From Streptomyces sp. NBC_01716 (lineage in GTDB: Bacteria; Actinomycetota; Actinomycetes; Streptomycetales; Streptomycetaceae): DNA of 64,000 nucleotides. Below the pieces are notes generated by a model that made no database searches, was not told the origin of the DNA, and was given only the letters and a program-made list of their open reading frames with translations. The translations under genes and the position numbers were made by a program. The stretch is taken from assembly GCF_036248275.1 (NCBI RefSeq), contig NZ_CP109181.1, forward strand, positions 992,001-1,056,000, read 5' to 3'. How positions within the stretch are numbered: the stretch's first letter is position 1; each line of letters starts with the position of its first letter. Positions 45,495 through 54,037 of the stretch are shown in pieces.

Positions 45495-46663
45495 CACGTG
45501 AGGCGCCGCTGATCCTGGGCTGGGGACACACCCCGTTCGGGAAACAGCCGGACCACACCCTCGAATCCTTGATCGTGACGGCCGGCCGGTCAGCGCTGGC
45601 GGACGCATCGGTCGACCCGGGGGAGATCGACCTGGTGGTCCTCGCACACTACAACTCGGGCATGAACCCGCTGGGATTCCCCTCGTCCCTGGCGCTGCAG
45701 ATCGACGACGCTCTGTTCGGGGTACCGGCCATACGCGTCGAGAACGCCTGCGCCTCTGGTTCCACCGCGGTTCATGTGGCGCTGAACCATCTGCTCGCCG
45801 GTACCGCCCGCAGGGCGTTGGTGATCGGCGCGGAGAAAATGAGCGGCGTGCCCGCTGCCACCGTGGGAGCGGCGCTGCTCGGTGCCGACTACGAGATGGC
45901 CGGCAAGACCTCCGACACCGGTTTCGCCGGGCTGTTCGCGCGGGTCGCCGTCGAGTACGAGCGCCGCCACGGACCGGTCGGGGACATTCTCGGAGCGATC
46001 GCCGCGAAGAGCCACCGGCTGGGGGCGCGCAGCCCGTTCAGTCACCTGCGCAAGGAGCTGAGCGAGGAGTTCTGCTCCACCGTCTCCGAGCAGAACCCGA
46101 TGGTCGCCGCGCCTCTGCGCCGTACCGACTGCTCCCCTGTTTCCGACGGTGCCGCGGCACTGGTCCTCGGCTGGGAGCCGACCTCGGCGCACCACCCGGC
46201 CGTGCGGGTCGCCGGCTGGGCGCACGCGAGCGACCATCTGCCCGCCGCGCGGCGGGACGCACTGGCCTTCGCGGCCACCGAACTCGCCTGGAACCGCGCC
46301 CTGACGGGATCGGGCGTGCGGGTTTCGGACCTGGACCTGATCGAGCTGCATGACTGCTTCACCATCGCCGAGCTCAACCTGTACGAGGTGATCGGGCTCG
46401 CGCCACGTGGTGAGGGACGGCGGGTCCTGGAGGACGGCACGGTCCTGCCCGGTGGGAGGCTGCCCGTGAACCCGTCCGGCGGGCTGAAATCGAAGGGGCA
46501 TCCCGTCGGTGCCACCGGTGTCTCCCAGCATGTGCTCGTCTCCATGCAGCTGACGGGGACCTTCCCCGGCGCGCAGATCTCGGACGCGCGCCTCGGCGCG
46601 GTGCACAACATGGGCGGCCTCGCCGTCGCGAACCACGTCAGCGTGCTGGCGGCAACCGAGTAA
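45488..46663 (+). CDS. thiolase-family acyltransferase
   Basis: A 391-aa thiolase-like protein of the SCP-x/lipid-transfer type. The acyl-accepting Cys88 is in ENACASGSTA; DLIELHDCFTIAEL has the family His, and PSGGLKSKGHPVGATG the C-terminal His loop. These enzymes cleave 3-oxoacyl-CoA with CoA, or carry out related C-C bond steps. The ATG at 45488 overlaps the ligase stop. It is the last clear gene of the island's catabolic cargo. Confidence 0.87.
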   Translation: MVTREAPLILGWGHTPFGKQPDHTLESLIVTAGRSALADASVDPGEIDLVVLAHYNSGMNPLGFPSSLALQIDDALFGVPAIRVENACASGSTAVHVALNHLLAGTARRALVIGAEKMSGVPAATVGAALLGADYEMAGKTSDTGFAGLFARVAVEYERRHGPVGDILGAIAAKSHRLGARSPFSHLRKELSEEFCSTVSEQNPMVAAPLRRTDCSPVSDGAAALVLGWEPTSAHHPAVRVAGWAHASDHLPAARRDALAFAATELAWNRALTGSGVRVSDLDLIELHDCFTIAELNLYEVIGLAPRGEGRRVLEDGTVLPGGRLPVNPSGGLKSKGHPVGATGVSQHVLVSMQLTGTFPGAQISDARLGAVHNMGGLAVANHVSVLAATE

Positions 46664-46984
46664 GCAACCAGCCAGTATCTCCATATGAGCGCACTGTGGT
46701 CGACACATCTCGAACTCCCATTGCTGGGCGTAGTGGGCGGCAAGGCCGAACAGGGTCTGCGCCGGATCCTGCGGAACGTCACTCCGCGTCGGCCTGCGCT
46801 CCGCGCGCCCGCCCGGCACCGAGTCCGGCCAGGAGTTTCCGGCTCCATCCCCGAGGTCACGTCATAAGCGGTCGGCCTTCACCGGGTCCCACCGACTGGT
46901 CACGCCCCGGGCCGACGCCCGCCGTCACCCCGCCACCGCGCCGGTGGGCCTCTGTCATCAGCGGTGGGAACACGAATCCGCGTG
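46664..46984. other. 321-bp stretch without a clear gene
   Basis: Short frames occur on both strands, but none has a start with plausible composition. It separates the convergent thiolase and DUF317 genes. No terminator hairpin was evident by eye. Confidence 0.4.
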
Positions 46985-47834
46985 CTACGCGCTCCGCGAC
47001 ACAATCATGAACGGCGCTGTTGTCTCAGCATCGTGATCCTTGAAGCTGAGGGCGATCGCGTCGATCTCGCCACGGTCCGGGTGGACGACCGACAGGCACA
47101 GACCGCCGTAGGTGTCCGCGTAGATATCGAGCCGGTGCTATCGGCGTGGGCCGGGCAGGGCCGGGGGGCTGGTGGTGCTCCAGCGCGGAACGCCCGCCGC
47201 GGGCAGGGCGGCCGGGCGGTGGGAAGCAGCCCGCCGTACGTCGAGCGGCGTCGGCACCGCCGGGTGAGGCGGGCCGGTCGACGGACTCCCCCGCCCACAG
47301 ATGCCAGCGGGCGTCGCGGGTCGTCAGTTCCACTTCGGGGTTGAGATTGCCGGTGGTGAATTCCAGGCAGGCCAGCTTGTCGGGTGACTGGATCGCGAAG
47401 ACGTTCCAGCGGGGGTGCTCGAACTGCCAGCCGCGGTCGATGAGCGGCACGACCGCGAGGAACGGGTCACGGTTCGCGTGGCCGGGGTCGGGCGCGGTGA
47501 GGTAGGTGTCCGGACCGTGCTCGTAGGCTGTGGCGAGGGCGGTGGTGAACGCCTGGACGAACTCGACGGGGACGCGGTCGTTGAAACAGACGCCCCAGGT
47601 CGGCGGTCCGAATGGGTCGTTGTAGGCGTTGATGCGCCACAGGCCGTCGTCGTCGCCCTCCGGCAGGTAGCCGAGGCGGACTTTCCGGTCTGGTGCGGTG
47701 ACGTAGACGTTGGCGAGGTCGTCGCGCCGCAGCTCCCAGCCAAGCGCCGGCAGGGGTTCGAGACCGGGATCGCCGATCCCGGTGGTGCCGACGGGATGGC
47801 GCGGGGAGACAAACACATCCCCGTCCAGTTCATC
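46985..47834 (-). pseudogene. DUF317-family protein, frameshifted
   Basis: The first frame (DELDGDVFVSPRH, LGWELRRDDLANVYVTAPDR, WGVCFNDRVPVEFVQAFTTA, FEHPRWNVFAIQSPDKLACL) is typical of DUF317 proteins found on Streptomyces plasmids and integrative elements. Coding signal moves to another frame near 47200, where LDIYADTYGGLCLSVVHPDR and GEIDAIALSFKDHD complete the domain to a stop at 46985. No good start codon lies at the N-terminal edge, so the 5' end may be lost too. Its presence fits an element origin. Confidence 0.6.
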
Positions 47835-47985
47835 GTCTTACGGTTCAGGTTGAGGCATGGGTGTCCAGGGTGGCTTGGTCAGCGGCTGTGGGTGGCGCTC
47901 CGGTCGGGGGCTGCGGGCGGCAGTGCAGGAGCCGTCGCCGCGGCTTCCGTCCGCTCCGGCGCGCGGTCCGCGGCAGGCTCGGCCG

Positions 47986-48170
47986 CTAGGGCGTGTTTTA
48001 GAAGTAGCGTCGTCCGCCCACTGGGGGGCCCACGGCGTCTGGTGCGTGCGATCGCAAGGCGGAGGATCAGCCCCGTAGATGGACCGGACGTACTTGGATG
48101 ACTCCGACAACGCGGCGAGCGCGCGTGCCAGGCGTCGTGGGCCAGACGGGACTTCTCAAACACGCCCTAG
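47986..48170. mobile_element. MITE copy 2 (185 bp)
   Basis: The sequence is nearly the same as that at 11751, with a few substitutions and short indels in the interior. Left terminal repeat CTAGGGCGTGTTTTAGAAGT is unchanged; the right repeat has one change (TCTCAAAC). It lies just before the integrase fragment and probably removed or separated the integrase 5' part. Confidence 0.8.
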
Positions 48171-48196
48171 GTAGGGGCCCAGTGTCTTAAGGCTGC

Positions 48197-48636
48197 CGTG
48201 TCGGGGACATCGATACCAACCAGTGGATCTGGACCGTGCGGCGCCAGACCACACCCGCGCCCGGCGGGCTGACCGACAAGGGCACCAAGGGCAAGCGGGC
48301 CCGCAAGGTTCCCATCGTCGAGGAGATCCGCCCCCTCGTCGCCCAGCGCATCCTGTCCGCCGGCCCGAATCCCGACGCCCGCCTGTTCACCGGCCCACGC
48401 GGCGGACGCATCTCCACCGCCGTCCTGCGCGACGCCACCCACTGGGACGACGTGGTCACCAAGCTCGGCTACGAACACCTGCGCCGCGACGACCTCCGGC
48501 ACACCGGACTGACCTGGTTCGCCGACGCCGGAGTCCAGGCACACGTCCTCCGCAGGATCGCCGGCCACGGATCACTGACAACCACCCAGCGCTACCTGTA
48601 CCCGGACGTACACACCTGGTCCCCGACAACGATCAA
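48197..48636 (+). pseudogene. tyrosine-recombinase (integrase) C-terminal fragment, copy 2
   Basis: The fragment starts inside the core domain (GDIDTNQWIWTVRRQTTPAP, GKRARKVPIVEEIRPLVAQR, NPDARLFTGP) and continues through DLRHTGLTWFADAGVQAHVL to RIAGHGSLTTTQRYLYPDVH. The N-terminal DNA-binding arm domain is missing, cut near the MITE. The HxLR box reads DDLRHT, with Asp for the conserved His. The frame stays open through the tRNA to 48877, which is accidental. It points at the 3' end of tRNA-Pro, as expected for the integrase that used this site. Confidence 0.75.
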
Positions 48637-48668
48637 GGGCCGGTCTCGGATCTCTCCGAAACCGGCCC
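48637..48668. terminator. hairpin between integrase fragment and tRNA-Pro
   Basis: GGGCCGGT-c-TCGGA and TCCGA-a-ACCGGCCC form a strong stem with loop TCTC, starting 21 bp past the 3' end of the tRNA. It probably terminates tRNA-Pro transcription on the minus strand; a copy is at 19640. Confidence 0.65.
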
Positions 48669-48688
48669 CGATCTGCGACTCTCACGAG

Positions 48689-48762
<74 letters not shown>

Positions 48763-48873
48763 TTGGTCCGCCGTTCAGGAGTTCCCCCCGGCGGCCACAG
48801 TGGAGAACATTACCCCACCCCGGACCGGCGGCGGGCCGTCCGAGAGGCGGGAGGGGCGGGAGACAATCGGGGT

Positions 48874-49353
48874 ATGACGGAGAACCGGCGGGACCGAGAC
48901 GTCGAGGGGCGGGCGCGGAACGCACGGCCGCGGGACGGGCTGGGGCGGCCGTTGCCCTACGGGGCGCCGGGGGTCGAGCGGCAGCCCGAAGGGGTGGTGC
49001 GGGCGCCCAGTGAGACGTTGCGGGAGGCGCAGCGGCTGCTCGACGCGGGGATGCCGTTCCACGCGCACGAGGTGTTCGAGGACGCGTGGAAGTCGGGGCC
49101 CGGCGAGGAGGAGGCGCTGTGGCGGGGGATGGCGCAGCTCGCGGTGGGGCTGACGCACGCCGCCCGGGGCAATCCGACGGGCGGGGCGCGGCTGCTGCTG
49201 CGGGGCGCCGAGCGGATCTCCGGGTACGGGGCGCCGTACGGGATCGACGTCCCCGGGCTGACCGCCTGGGCCCGTGAGCTGGCGGAGCGTGTCGCGGACG
49301 GGCCGGTGGACCCCGCCGCCGAAGCCCCGCGTCTGACGAGGCGAGTCCGGTGA
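48874..49353 (+). CDS. DUF309 domain-containing protein
   Basis: A 159-aa protein with the DUF309 helical core: REAQRLLDAGMPFHAHEVFE, DAWKSGPGEEEALWRGMAQL and AVGLTHAARGNPTGGARLLL. The conserved HxHEVFE-W pattern is plain. Function of the family is unknown. The ATG at 48874 follows GGGGT; sequence upstream up to 48763 is open but belongs to the tRNA flank. Confidence 0.88.
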   Translation: MTENRRDRDVEGRARNARPRDGLGRPLPYGAPGVERQPEGVVRAPSETLREAQRLLDAGMPFHAHEVFEDAWKSGPGEEEALWRGMAQLAVGLTHAARGNPTGGARLLLRGAERISGYGAPYGIDVPGLTAWARELAERVADGPVDPAAEAPRLTRRVR

Positions 49354-49363
49354 CAGCGGGCCG

Positions 49364-50035
49364 TCAGTCCTCGACCAGGACCACCTCCAGCGTGCGCGGG
49401 CCGTGGACGCCCTCGACGCGGTCCAGCTCGATGTCACTCGTGGCGGAAGGACCCGAGATCCAGGTCAGCGGACGGGTCGGGTCGAGGCGGGGCATGGCCT
49501 GCGGTACGGACGCGACGACCTGTTCCGGCGCCCGTACGACACAGATGTGGTGGTCCGGGATGAGTGAGATACGGCGCCGGCCCTGATCGGGGCTCCCGTC
49601 CAGGACGATCGTGCCGGTCTCCGCGATGGCCACGGCGCAGCCGGTGACGACGCTGTCCACCTCGTCCAACTCCCCGGCGGTGGACGCCTCCCGGTCATGG
49701 ATCCGGGTCGGATCGGCGGCTGCGAGCCACGACGGGGGCAGGCCCGGCGGTACGAGCACCGTACGGGAACCGTGCTCGGCGAGCAGGCGCATCAGCAGGT
49801 CGGTGAGCCCGGCGGAGTCGGTGCGGTGGACGACGGCCCGGTAGTCGGCGAGGTTCTCGGCCAGCAGGTCGATCATCCCGGCGTCGGGCGTGTGCGTGTC
49901 GAGATAGCCACGGGTGACCTCCGGGGCGTCCGGCGCGTCGGCGACGGCCGCGCGGACCCTGGCGAGGATGCGCTCACGCGAGCCCGAGCCCGATCGGGGA
50001 CCTGGTTGAGGGGTGAGCGCGGGGTCGGTGCTCAT
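49364..50035 (-). CDS. lutC: lactate utilization protein C
   Basis: A 223-aa LUD-domain protein (SRERILARVRAAVADAPDAP, VTGCAVAIAETGTIVLDGSP, HHICVVRAPEQVVASVPQAM). LutC is a component of the LutABC iron-sulfur L-lactate oxidation system. It is the last gene of lutABC, and its ATG overlaps the lutB stop at 50035. The first 20 residues are a variable tail. Confidence 0.92.
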   Translation of the reverse strand: MSTDPALTPQPGPRSGSGSRERILARVRAAVADAPDAPEVTRGYLDTHTPDAGMIDLLAENLADYRAVVHRTDSAGLTDLLMRLLAEHGSRTVLVPPGLPPSWLAAADPTRIHDREASTAGELDEVDSVVTGCAVAIAETGTIVLDGSPDQGRRRISLIPDHHICVVRAPEQVVASVPQAMPRLDPTRPLTWISGPSATSDIELDRVEGVHGPRTLEVVLVED

Positions 50036-51477
50036 CAGGGCTTCTTCCCCTCCGTGTTGGGCTTGCGGTTCTTCTTCCACCAGTCCCGGAACGGCTCCGC
50101 CGGCAGCTCCGGCAGCTCCCTGCTCCGCGTCCACGCCCCGGCGCCCGGCAGCTTCGACGGGTGCAGCTTGCGCGTCTTCGACGCGGCCCGCTCCCCCGCC
50201 CCCAGCACGCCGGGACGGTCGAGTACCCACCCCGCCGCCTTCATCGCGGCCTTCTCGATCCGGTGGCCCTTGCCGCCCTGATCGGCGACCCGTTCCCGGA
50301 GGTGCACCAGTACCTCGGGGATGTCGATCGCGACCGGGCACACCTCGTAACAGGCACCGCACAGCGACGAGGCGTACGGCAGTGAGGCGTCGATCTCGCT
50401 CTGGGTGCCCCGGAGTTGGGGGCTGAGGATCGCGCCGATCGGCCCCGGGTAGACGGAGCCGTACGCGTGCCCGCCGGCCCGCTCGTACACCGGGCAGACG
50501 TTGAGACAGGCCGAGCAGCGGATGCAGCGCAGCGCCTGGCGGCCGACCTCGTCGGCGAGGGTGGCGGTGCGGCCGTTGTCGAGGAGGACGAGGTGGAAGG
50601 TCCGCGGGCCGTCGCCGTCGGTGGTCCCCGTCCAGGTCGACGTGTAGGGGTTCATCCGCTCGGCGGTCGAGGAGCGCGGCAGCGTCTGGAGGAAGACTTC
50701 CAGGTCCCGCCAGGTCGGTACCACTTTCTCGATGCCCACGACGGAGATCAGCGTCTCGGGCAGCGTCAGACACATCCGGCCGTTGCCCTCGGACTCGAAG
50801 ACGACGAGCGTGCCGGTCTCGGCGACCATGAAGTTGGCGCCGGAGATGCCGACCTTCGCGCGCAGGAACTTCTCCCGGAGGTGGAGCCGTGCGGCCTCGG
50901 CGAGGTCCGCGGGGGTGTCGGAGAGCCCCTTGGGCGCGGCGCGGCCCCAGTCGGCCATCTTCGTGCGGAATATGTCCCGGATCTCGCCGCGGTTGCGGTG
51001 GATGGCGGGGACGAGGATGTGGGAGGGCCGGTCGTCGCCGAGTTGGACGATGAGTTCGGCGAGGTCGGTCTCGTACGCCGCGATGCCTTCGGCCTCCAGG
51101 GCCTCGTTGAGTCCGATCTCCTGGGTGGCCATCGACTTGACCTTGACGACCTCGGTCTCGCCGGTGGCCTTGATCAGGTCGGCGACGATCCGGTTGGCCT
51201 CGTCGGCGTCGGCCGCCCAGTGGACGGTGCCGCCGGCCGCGGTGACCTGGGTCTCCAACTGGAGGAGATAGCGGTCGAGATGGCGCAGCGTATGGTCCTT
51301 GATCTGCTTCCCGGCCTCGCGCAGCTCGGCCCAGTCGGCGAGTTCGGCCACCGCCTTGGCGCGCTTGTCGCGGATGGTGTGGGTGGCGTGGCGCAGATTG
51401 CCGCGCAGGGTCTGGTTGTGCACGGCCTCCTTGGCGGCCCGCGGGAAGGACGGCATACCGACGAACGTCCCGCTCAT
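50035..51477 (-). CDS. lutB: lactate utilization iron-sulfur protein B
   Basis: A 480-aa protein. The N-terminal LUD domain (residues 70-290; FLRAKVGISGANFMVAETGT) is followed by two 4Fe-4S motifs, CIRCSACLNVCP and CGACYEVCP, and a C-terminal extension typical of LutB/YkgF (DWWKKNRKPNTEGKKP). It transfers electrons in L-lactate oxidation to pyruvate. Start ATG 51477 overlaps the lutA stop. Confidence 0.95.
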   Translation of the reverse strand: MSGTFVGMPSFPRAAKEAVHNQTLRGNLRHATHTIRDKRAKAVAELADWAELREAGKQIKDHTLRHLDRYLLQLETQVTAAGGTVHWAADADEANRIVADLIKATGETEVVKVKSMATQEIGLNEALEAEGIAAYETDLAELIVQLGDDRPSHILVPAIHRNRGEIRDIFRTKMADWGRAAPKGLSDTPADLAEAARLHLREKFLRAKVGISGANFMVAETGTLVVFESEGNGRMCLTLPETLISVVGIEKVVPTWRDLEVFLQTLPRSSTAERMNPYTSTWTGTTDGDGPRTFHLVLLDNGRTATLADEVGRQALRCIRCSACLNVCPVYERAGGHAYGSVYPGPIGAILSPQLRGTQSEIDASLPYASSLCGACYEVCPVAIDIPEVLVHLRERVADQGGKGHRIEKAAMKAAGWVLDRPGVLGAGERAASKTRKLHPSKLPGAGAWTRSRELPELPAEPFRDWWKKNRKPNTEGKKP

Positions 51478-52193
51478 ACGAGGGGCTCCTCTCGGGTGCT
51501 CGCCAGGATGTCGGCGAGATGCAGGGCGCGCAGCGGTGCTTCCTCGCGGCGCAACACGCCCCCGATGTGCATCAGGCAGGAGTTGTCGGCGCCGCACAGG
51601 ACGTCGGCGCCGGTGGAGACGGCGTTGCTGACCTTGTCCTGGCCCATGGCGGTCGATACATCTGAGTTCTTCACGGCGAAGGTGCCGCCGAAGCCACAGC
51701 ACTCGTCGGCGCCTGGCAGCTCGCGCAACTCCAGTCCCTCAACGGCCTCCAGGAGGCGGCGCGGTCTGTCGCCGAGGCCGAGGAGGCGCAGGCCGTGGCA
51801 GGAGGGGTGGTAGGTCACCGTGTGCGGGAAGTACGCGCCGACGTCGGTCACTCCGAGGACGTCGACGAGGAATTCGGTGAGTTCGTAGGTACGGGCGGCG
51901 AGGGCCGCGGCCGAGGCGTCGCCGATCTTCGGGTAGTGCTGCCGGACCATGGCGGCACAGGATCCCGAGGGGGTCACCACGTACTCGTACCCCTCGAAGG
52001 CGGCTGCGGTGCGGCGTACGAGCGGCTCCGTCTGCGCGCGGTAGCCGGTGTTGTACTGGGGCTGGCCGCAGCAGGTCTGCGCCTCGGGGAAATCGACCTC
52101 CACCCCGAGGCGTTCGAGGAGCCGCACGGTCGCGATCCCGGTGGACGGATACACCGCGTCGTTGACGCAGGTGACGAACAGGGCGGCACGCAT
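51474..52193 (-). CDS. lutA: lactate utilization Fe-S protein A
   Basis: A 239-aa protein with the two CCG motifs of LutA/glycolate-oxidase F-like proteins: QTCCGQPQYNTGY and DECCGFGGTFAVK, which bind a heterodisulfide-reductase-type cluster. The ATG at 52193 (MRAALFVTCVNDAVYPSTGI) is the family start; the longer open frame upstream was rejected. First gene of lutABC. Confidence 0.94.
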   Translation of the reverse strand: MRAALFVTCVNDAVYPSTGIATVRLLERLGVEVDFPEAQTCCGQPQYNTGYRAQTEPLVRRTAAAFEGYEYVVTPSGSCAAMVRQHYPKIGDASAAALAARTYELTEFLVDVLGVTDVGAYFPHTVTYHPSCHGLRLLGLGDRPRRLLEAVEGLELRELPGADECCGFGGTFAVKNSDVSTAMGQDKVSNAVSTGADVLCGADNSCLMHIGGVLRREEAPLRALHLADILASTREEPLV

Positions 52194-52299
52194 GGCCGGA
52201 GCATATGCGGTGACCTGCGGCGAACGTAAGACCCACGCAGACATCCGATGTCTCAAGGGGGCGGGAAGACTCTCGGCCCCATGAGGCAGACTCGGCCCG

Positions 52300-53064
52300 G
52301 TGAGACAGATCTATGTGATCGGCATCGGCGCGGGCGACCCCGATCAGCTGACCCTCCAGGCGGTCAAGGCGCTGAACCGGGTGGACGTGTTCTTCCTCCT
52401 CGACAAGGGCGAAGCGAAGGCGGACCTGATCCGGCTGCGGCACGACATCCTCGCGGAGCACATCACGGACGGCCGGGAGTACCGGCTGGTGGAGGCGCGC
52501 GACCCGGACCGCGACCGGACCGCCGGCGGCGCCGACTACTCCCCCGCCGTCGGCGACTGGCGCACCAAACGCGCCGGCATCTACGAGCGGATGATCACCG
52601 ACGAACTGGGTGAGGACCAGGTCGGGGCGTTCCTGGTGTGGGGCGACCCGTCGCTGTACGACTCCACTCTCGGCATCCTGGACGAGATCCTGGCGCGCGG
52701 CACGGTCGTCTTCGAGCACGAGGTGATCCCGGGCATCAGCAGCGTCTCGGCCCTGCTCGCCAAGCACCGCATGGGGCTGAACCGGGTGGCGCGCCCGGTG
52801 CAGATCACCACGGGCCGGCGGCTGGCGGAGGCGTGGCCGGAGGGGGTGGACGACGTGGTGGTGATGCTGGACGGTCACCAGTCGTTCCGCCACTACCTGG
52901 CGGAGGACCCGGTCATCCACTGGGGCGCGTACGTCGGGACGCCGGACGAGATCCTGGTCTCGGGGCGCCTCTCGGAGGTCGCGGACCGGATCGTGGAACT
53001 ACGGGCGGAGGCCCGCGCCCGGAAGGGCTGGATCATGGACACGTATCTGCTGCGCCGGGACTAG
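52300..53064 (+). CDS. cobF: precorrin-6A synthase (deacetylating)
   Basis: A 254-aa SAM-dependent methyltransferase of the aerobic cobalamin pathway: IYVIGIGAGDPDQLTLQAVK (SAM site), FLVWGDPSLYDSTLGILDEI, EVIPGISSVSALLAKHRMGL and TTGRRLAEAWP are characteristic of CobF. It methylates C-1 of precorrin-5 with loss of acetate. GTG start, divergent from lutA. It is convergent with cobK, whose product acts on precorrin-6A. Confidence 0.92.
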   Translation: MRQIYVIGIGAGDPDQLTLQAVKALNRVDVFFLLDKGEAKADLIRLRHDILAEHITDGREYRLVEARDPDRDRTAGGADYSPAVGDWRTKRAGIYERMITDELGEDQVGAFLVWGDPSLYDSTLGILDEILARGTVVFEHEVIPGISSVSALLAKHRMGLNRVARPVQITTGRRLAEAWPEGVDDVVVMLDGHQSFRHYLAEDPVIHWGAYVGTPDEILVSGRLSEVADRIVELRAEARARKGWIMDTYLLRRD

Positions 53065-53890
53065 GGGGTGTCTTGTGGATCTTGCCGGGCTCGCGGTCCC
53101 TGGTCCCTGATCCGGCCTGATCCACAAGACACCCCCTGAGCCCGAGCCGGGCGAGCGCCGCTCGTACGTCGGGGACTTCCGGTACGCCCTCGGGTGCGGG
53201 CGGCCGTTCGATCATGACCACGGGCAGGCCGAGTTCGCGGGCGGCAGTGAGTTTCGCGGCGGTGGCCGGGCCGCCGCTGTCCTTGGTGACGAGGACGTCG
53301 ACGCGGTGTTCGAGGAACAGCGCCCTCTCGCCTTCGAGGGTGTACGGGCCCCGGTCGAGCAGGATGTGTGTGCTGCGGGGCAGGGGCGGCTCGGGCGGTT
53401 CCACGCTGCGTACGACAAAGTGCGACCCGTCCAGTTCGGGCCCTGCGAAGGCGGCGAGCCCCTGACGCCCGGTGGTGAGGAAGACGCGTCTGCCGCCCAG
53501 CAGGGCGAGTTGCGCGGCGGCGTCCGCGAGCGAGCGGACGGGGTGCCTGCGGTCCCGCGGGTCCACGGGCCAGCCGGGCCGGCGCAGAGCGAAGAACTGG
53601 GTGCCGGTATCGGCCGCCGCCTGGGCGGCGTGGGCGCTGATGGCGGCGGCGAAGGGGTGCGTGGCATCCACGAGGACGTCGATACGGTGCTGCCGCAGCC
53701 ACGCGGCGAGGGCGTCGGGCCCGCCGAATCCTCCGACACGGACGTCCCCGGCGACGGGAGTGCTCGGGTTGGCGACGCGCCCGGCGAGCGAGGTGGTGAC
53801 ATGCGCGTGCGGGGCTTCTGCGGCGAGCGCGTCGGCGAGCCGCCGGGCTTCGCCGGTACCACCGAGGATGAGCACGCGCGGGTGGGGCAT
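53033..53890 (-). CDS. cobK: precorrin-6A reductase
   Basis: A 285-aa CobK/CbiJ protein: HPRVLILGGTGEARRLADAL (NADPH site), VDATHPFAAAISAHAAQAA, TTGRQGLAAFAGPELDGSHF and TKDSGGPATAAKLTAARELG. It reduces precorrin-6A. Normal CobK sequences end about residue 252 (VRAALARLGL); here about 33 extra residues are encoded by a 73-bp hairpin element and then the 3' end of cobF, so the two genes overlap by 32 bp. Confidence 0.9.
   Translation of the reverse strand: MPHPRVLILGGTGEARRLADALAAEAPHAHVTTSLAGRVANPSTPVAGDVRVGGFGGPDALAAWLRQHRIDVLVDATHPFAAAISAHAAQAAADTGTQFFALRRPGWPVDPRDRRHPVRSLADAAAQLALLGGRRVFLTTGRQGLAAFAGPELDGSHFVVRSVEPPEPPLPRSTHILLDRGPYTLEGERALFLEHRVDVLVTKDSGGPATAAKLTAARELGLPVVMIERPPAPEGVPEVPDVRAALARLGLRGCLVDQAGSGTRDREPGKIHKTPPSPGAADTCP
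53064..53136. repeat. 73-bp inverted-repeat element between cobF and cobK
   Basis: The ends are perfect 18-bp inverted copies: GGGGGTGTCTTGTGGATC and GATCCACAAGACACCCCC around a 37-bp centre. It could be a bidirectional terminator or a miniature transposable element. It starts at the last base of the cobF stop codon and replaces the cobK stop region. Confidence 0.65.
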
Positions 53891-54037
53891 GGGGACGAGG
53901 CTACGGGGGCGGTACGGCTCCGAGAAGGCGGGCCCGGGTACGTCTGGCCGCCTCCCGTCACGAGGTGAGTCACACCGATCGGGCCGCGCCCCCAATGAGC
54001 CGTCATAACATGGCACTTGGGGAACGGCGCAGGTCGG

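Noticed and set aside
50416..51813. Long plus-strand frame opposite lutB/lutA
   Set aside because: Antisense shadow of conserved lut genes.
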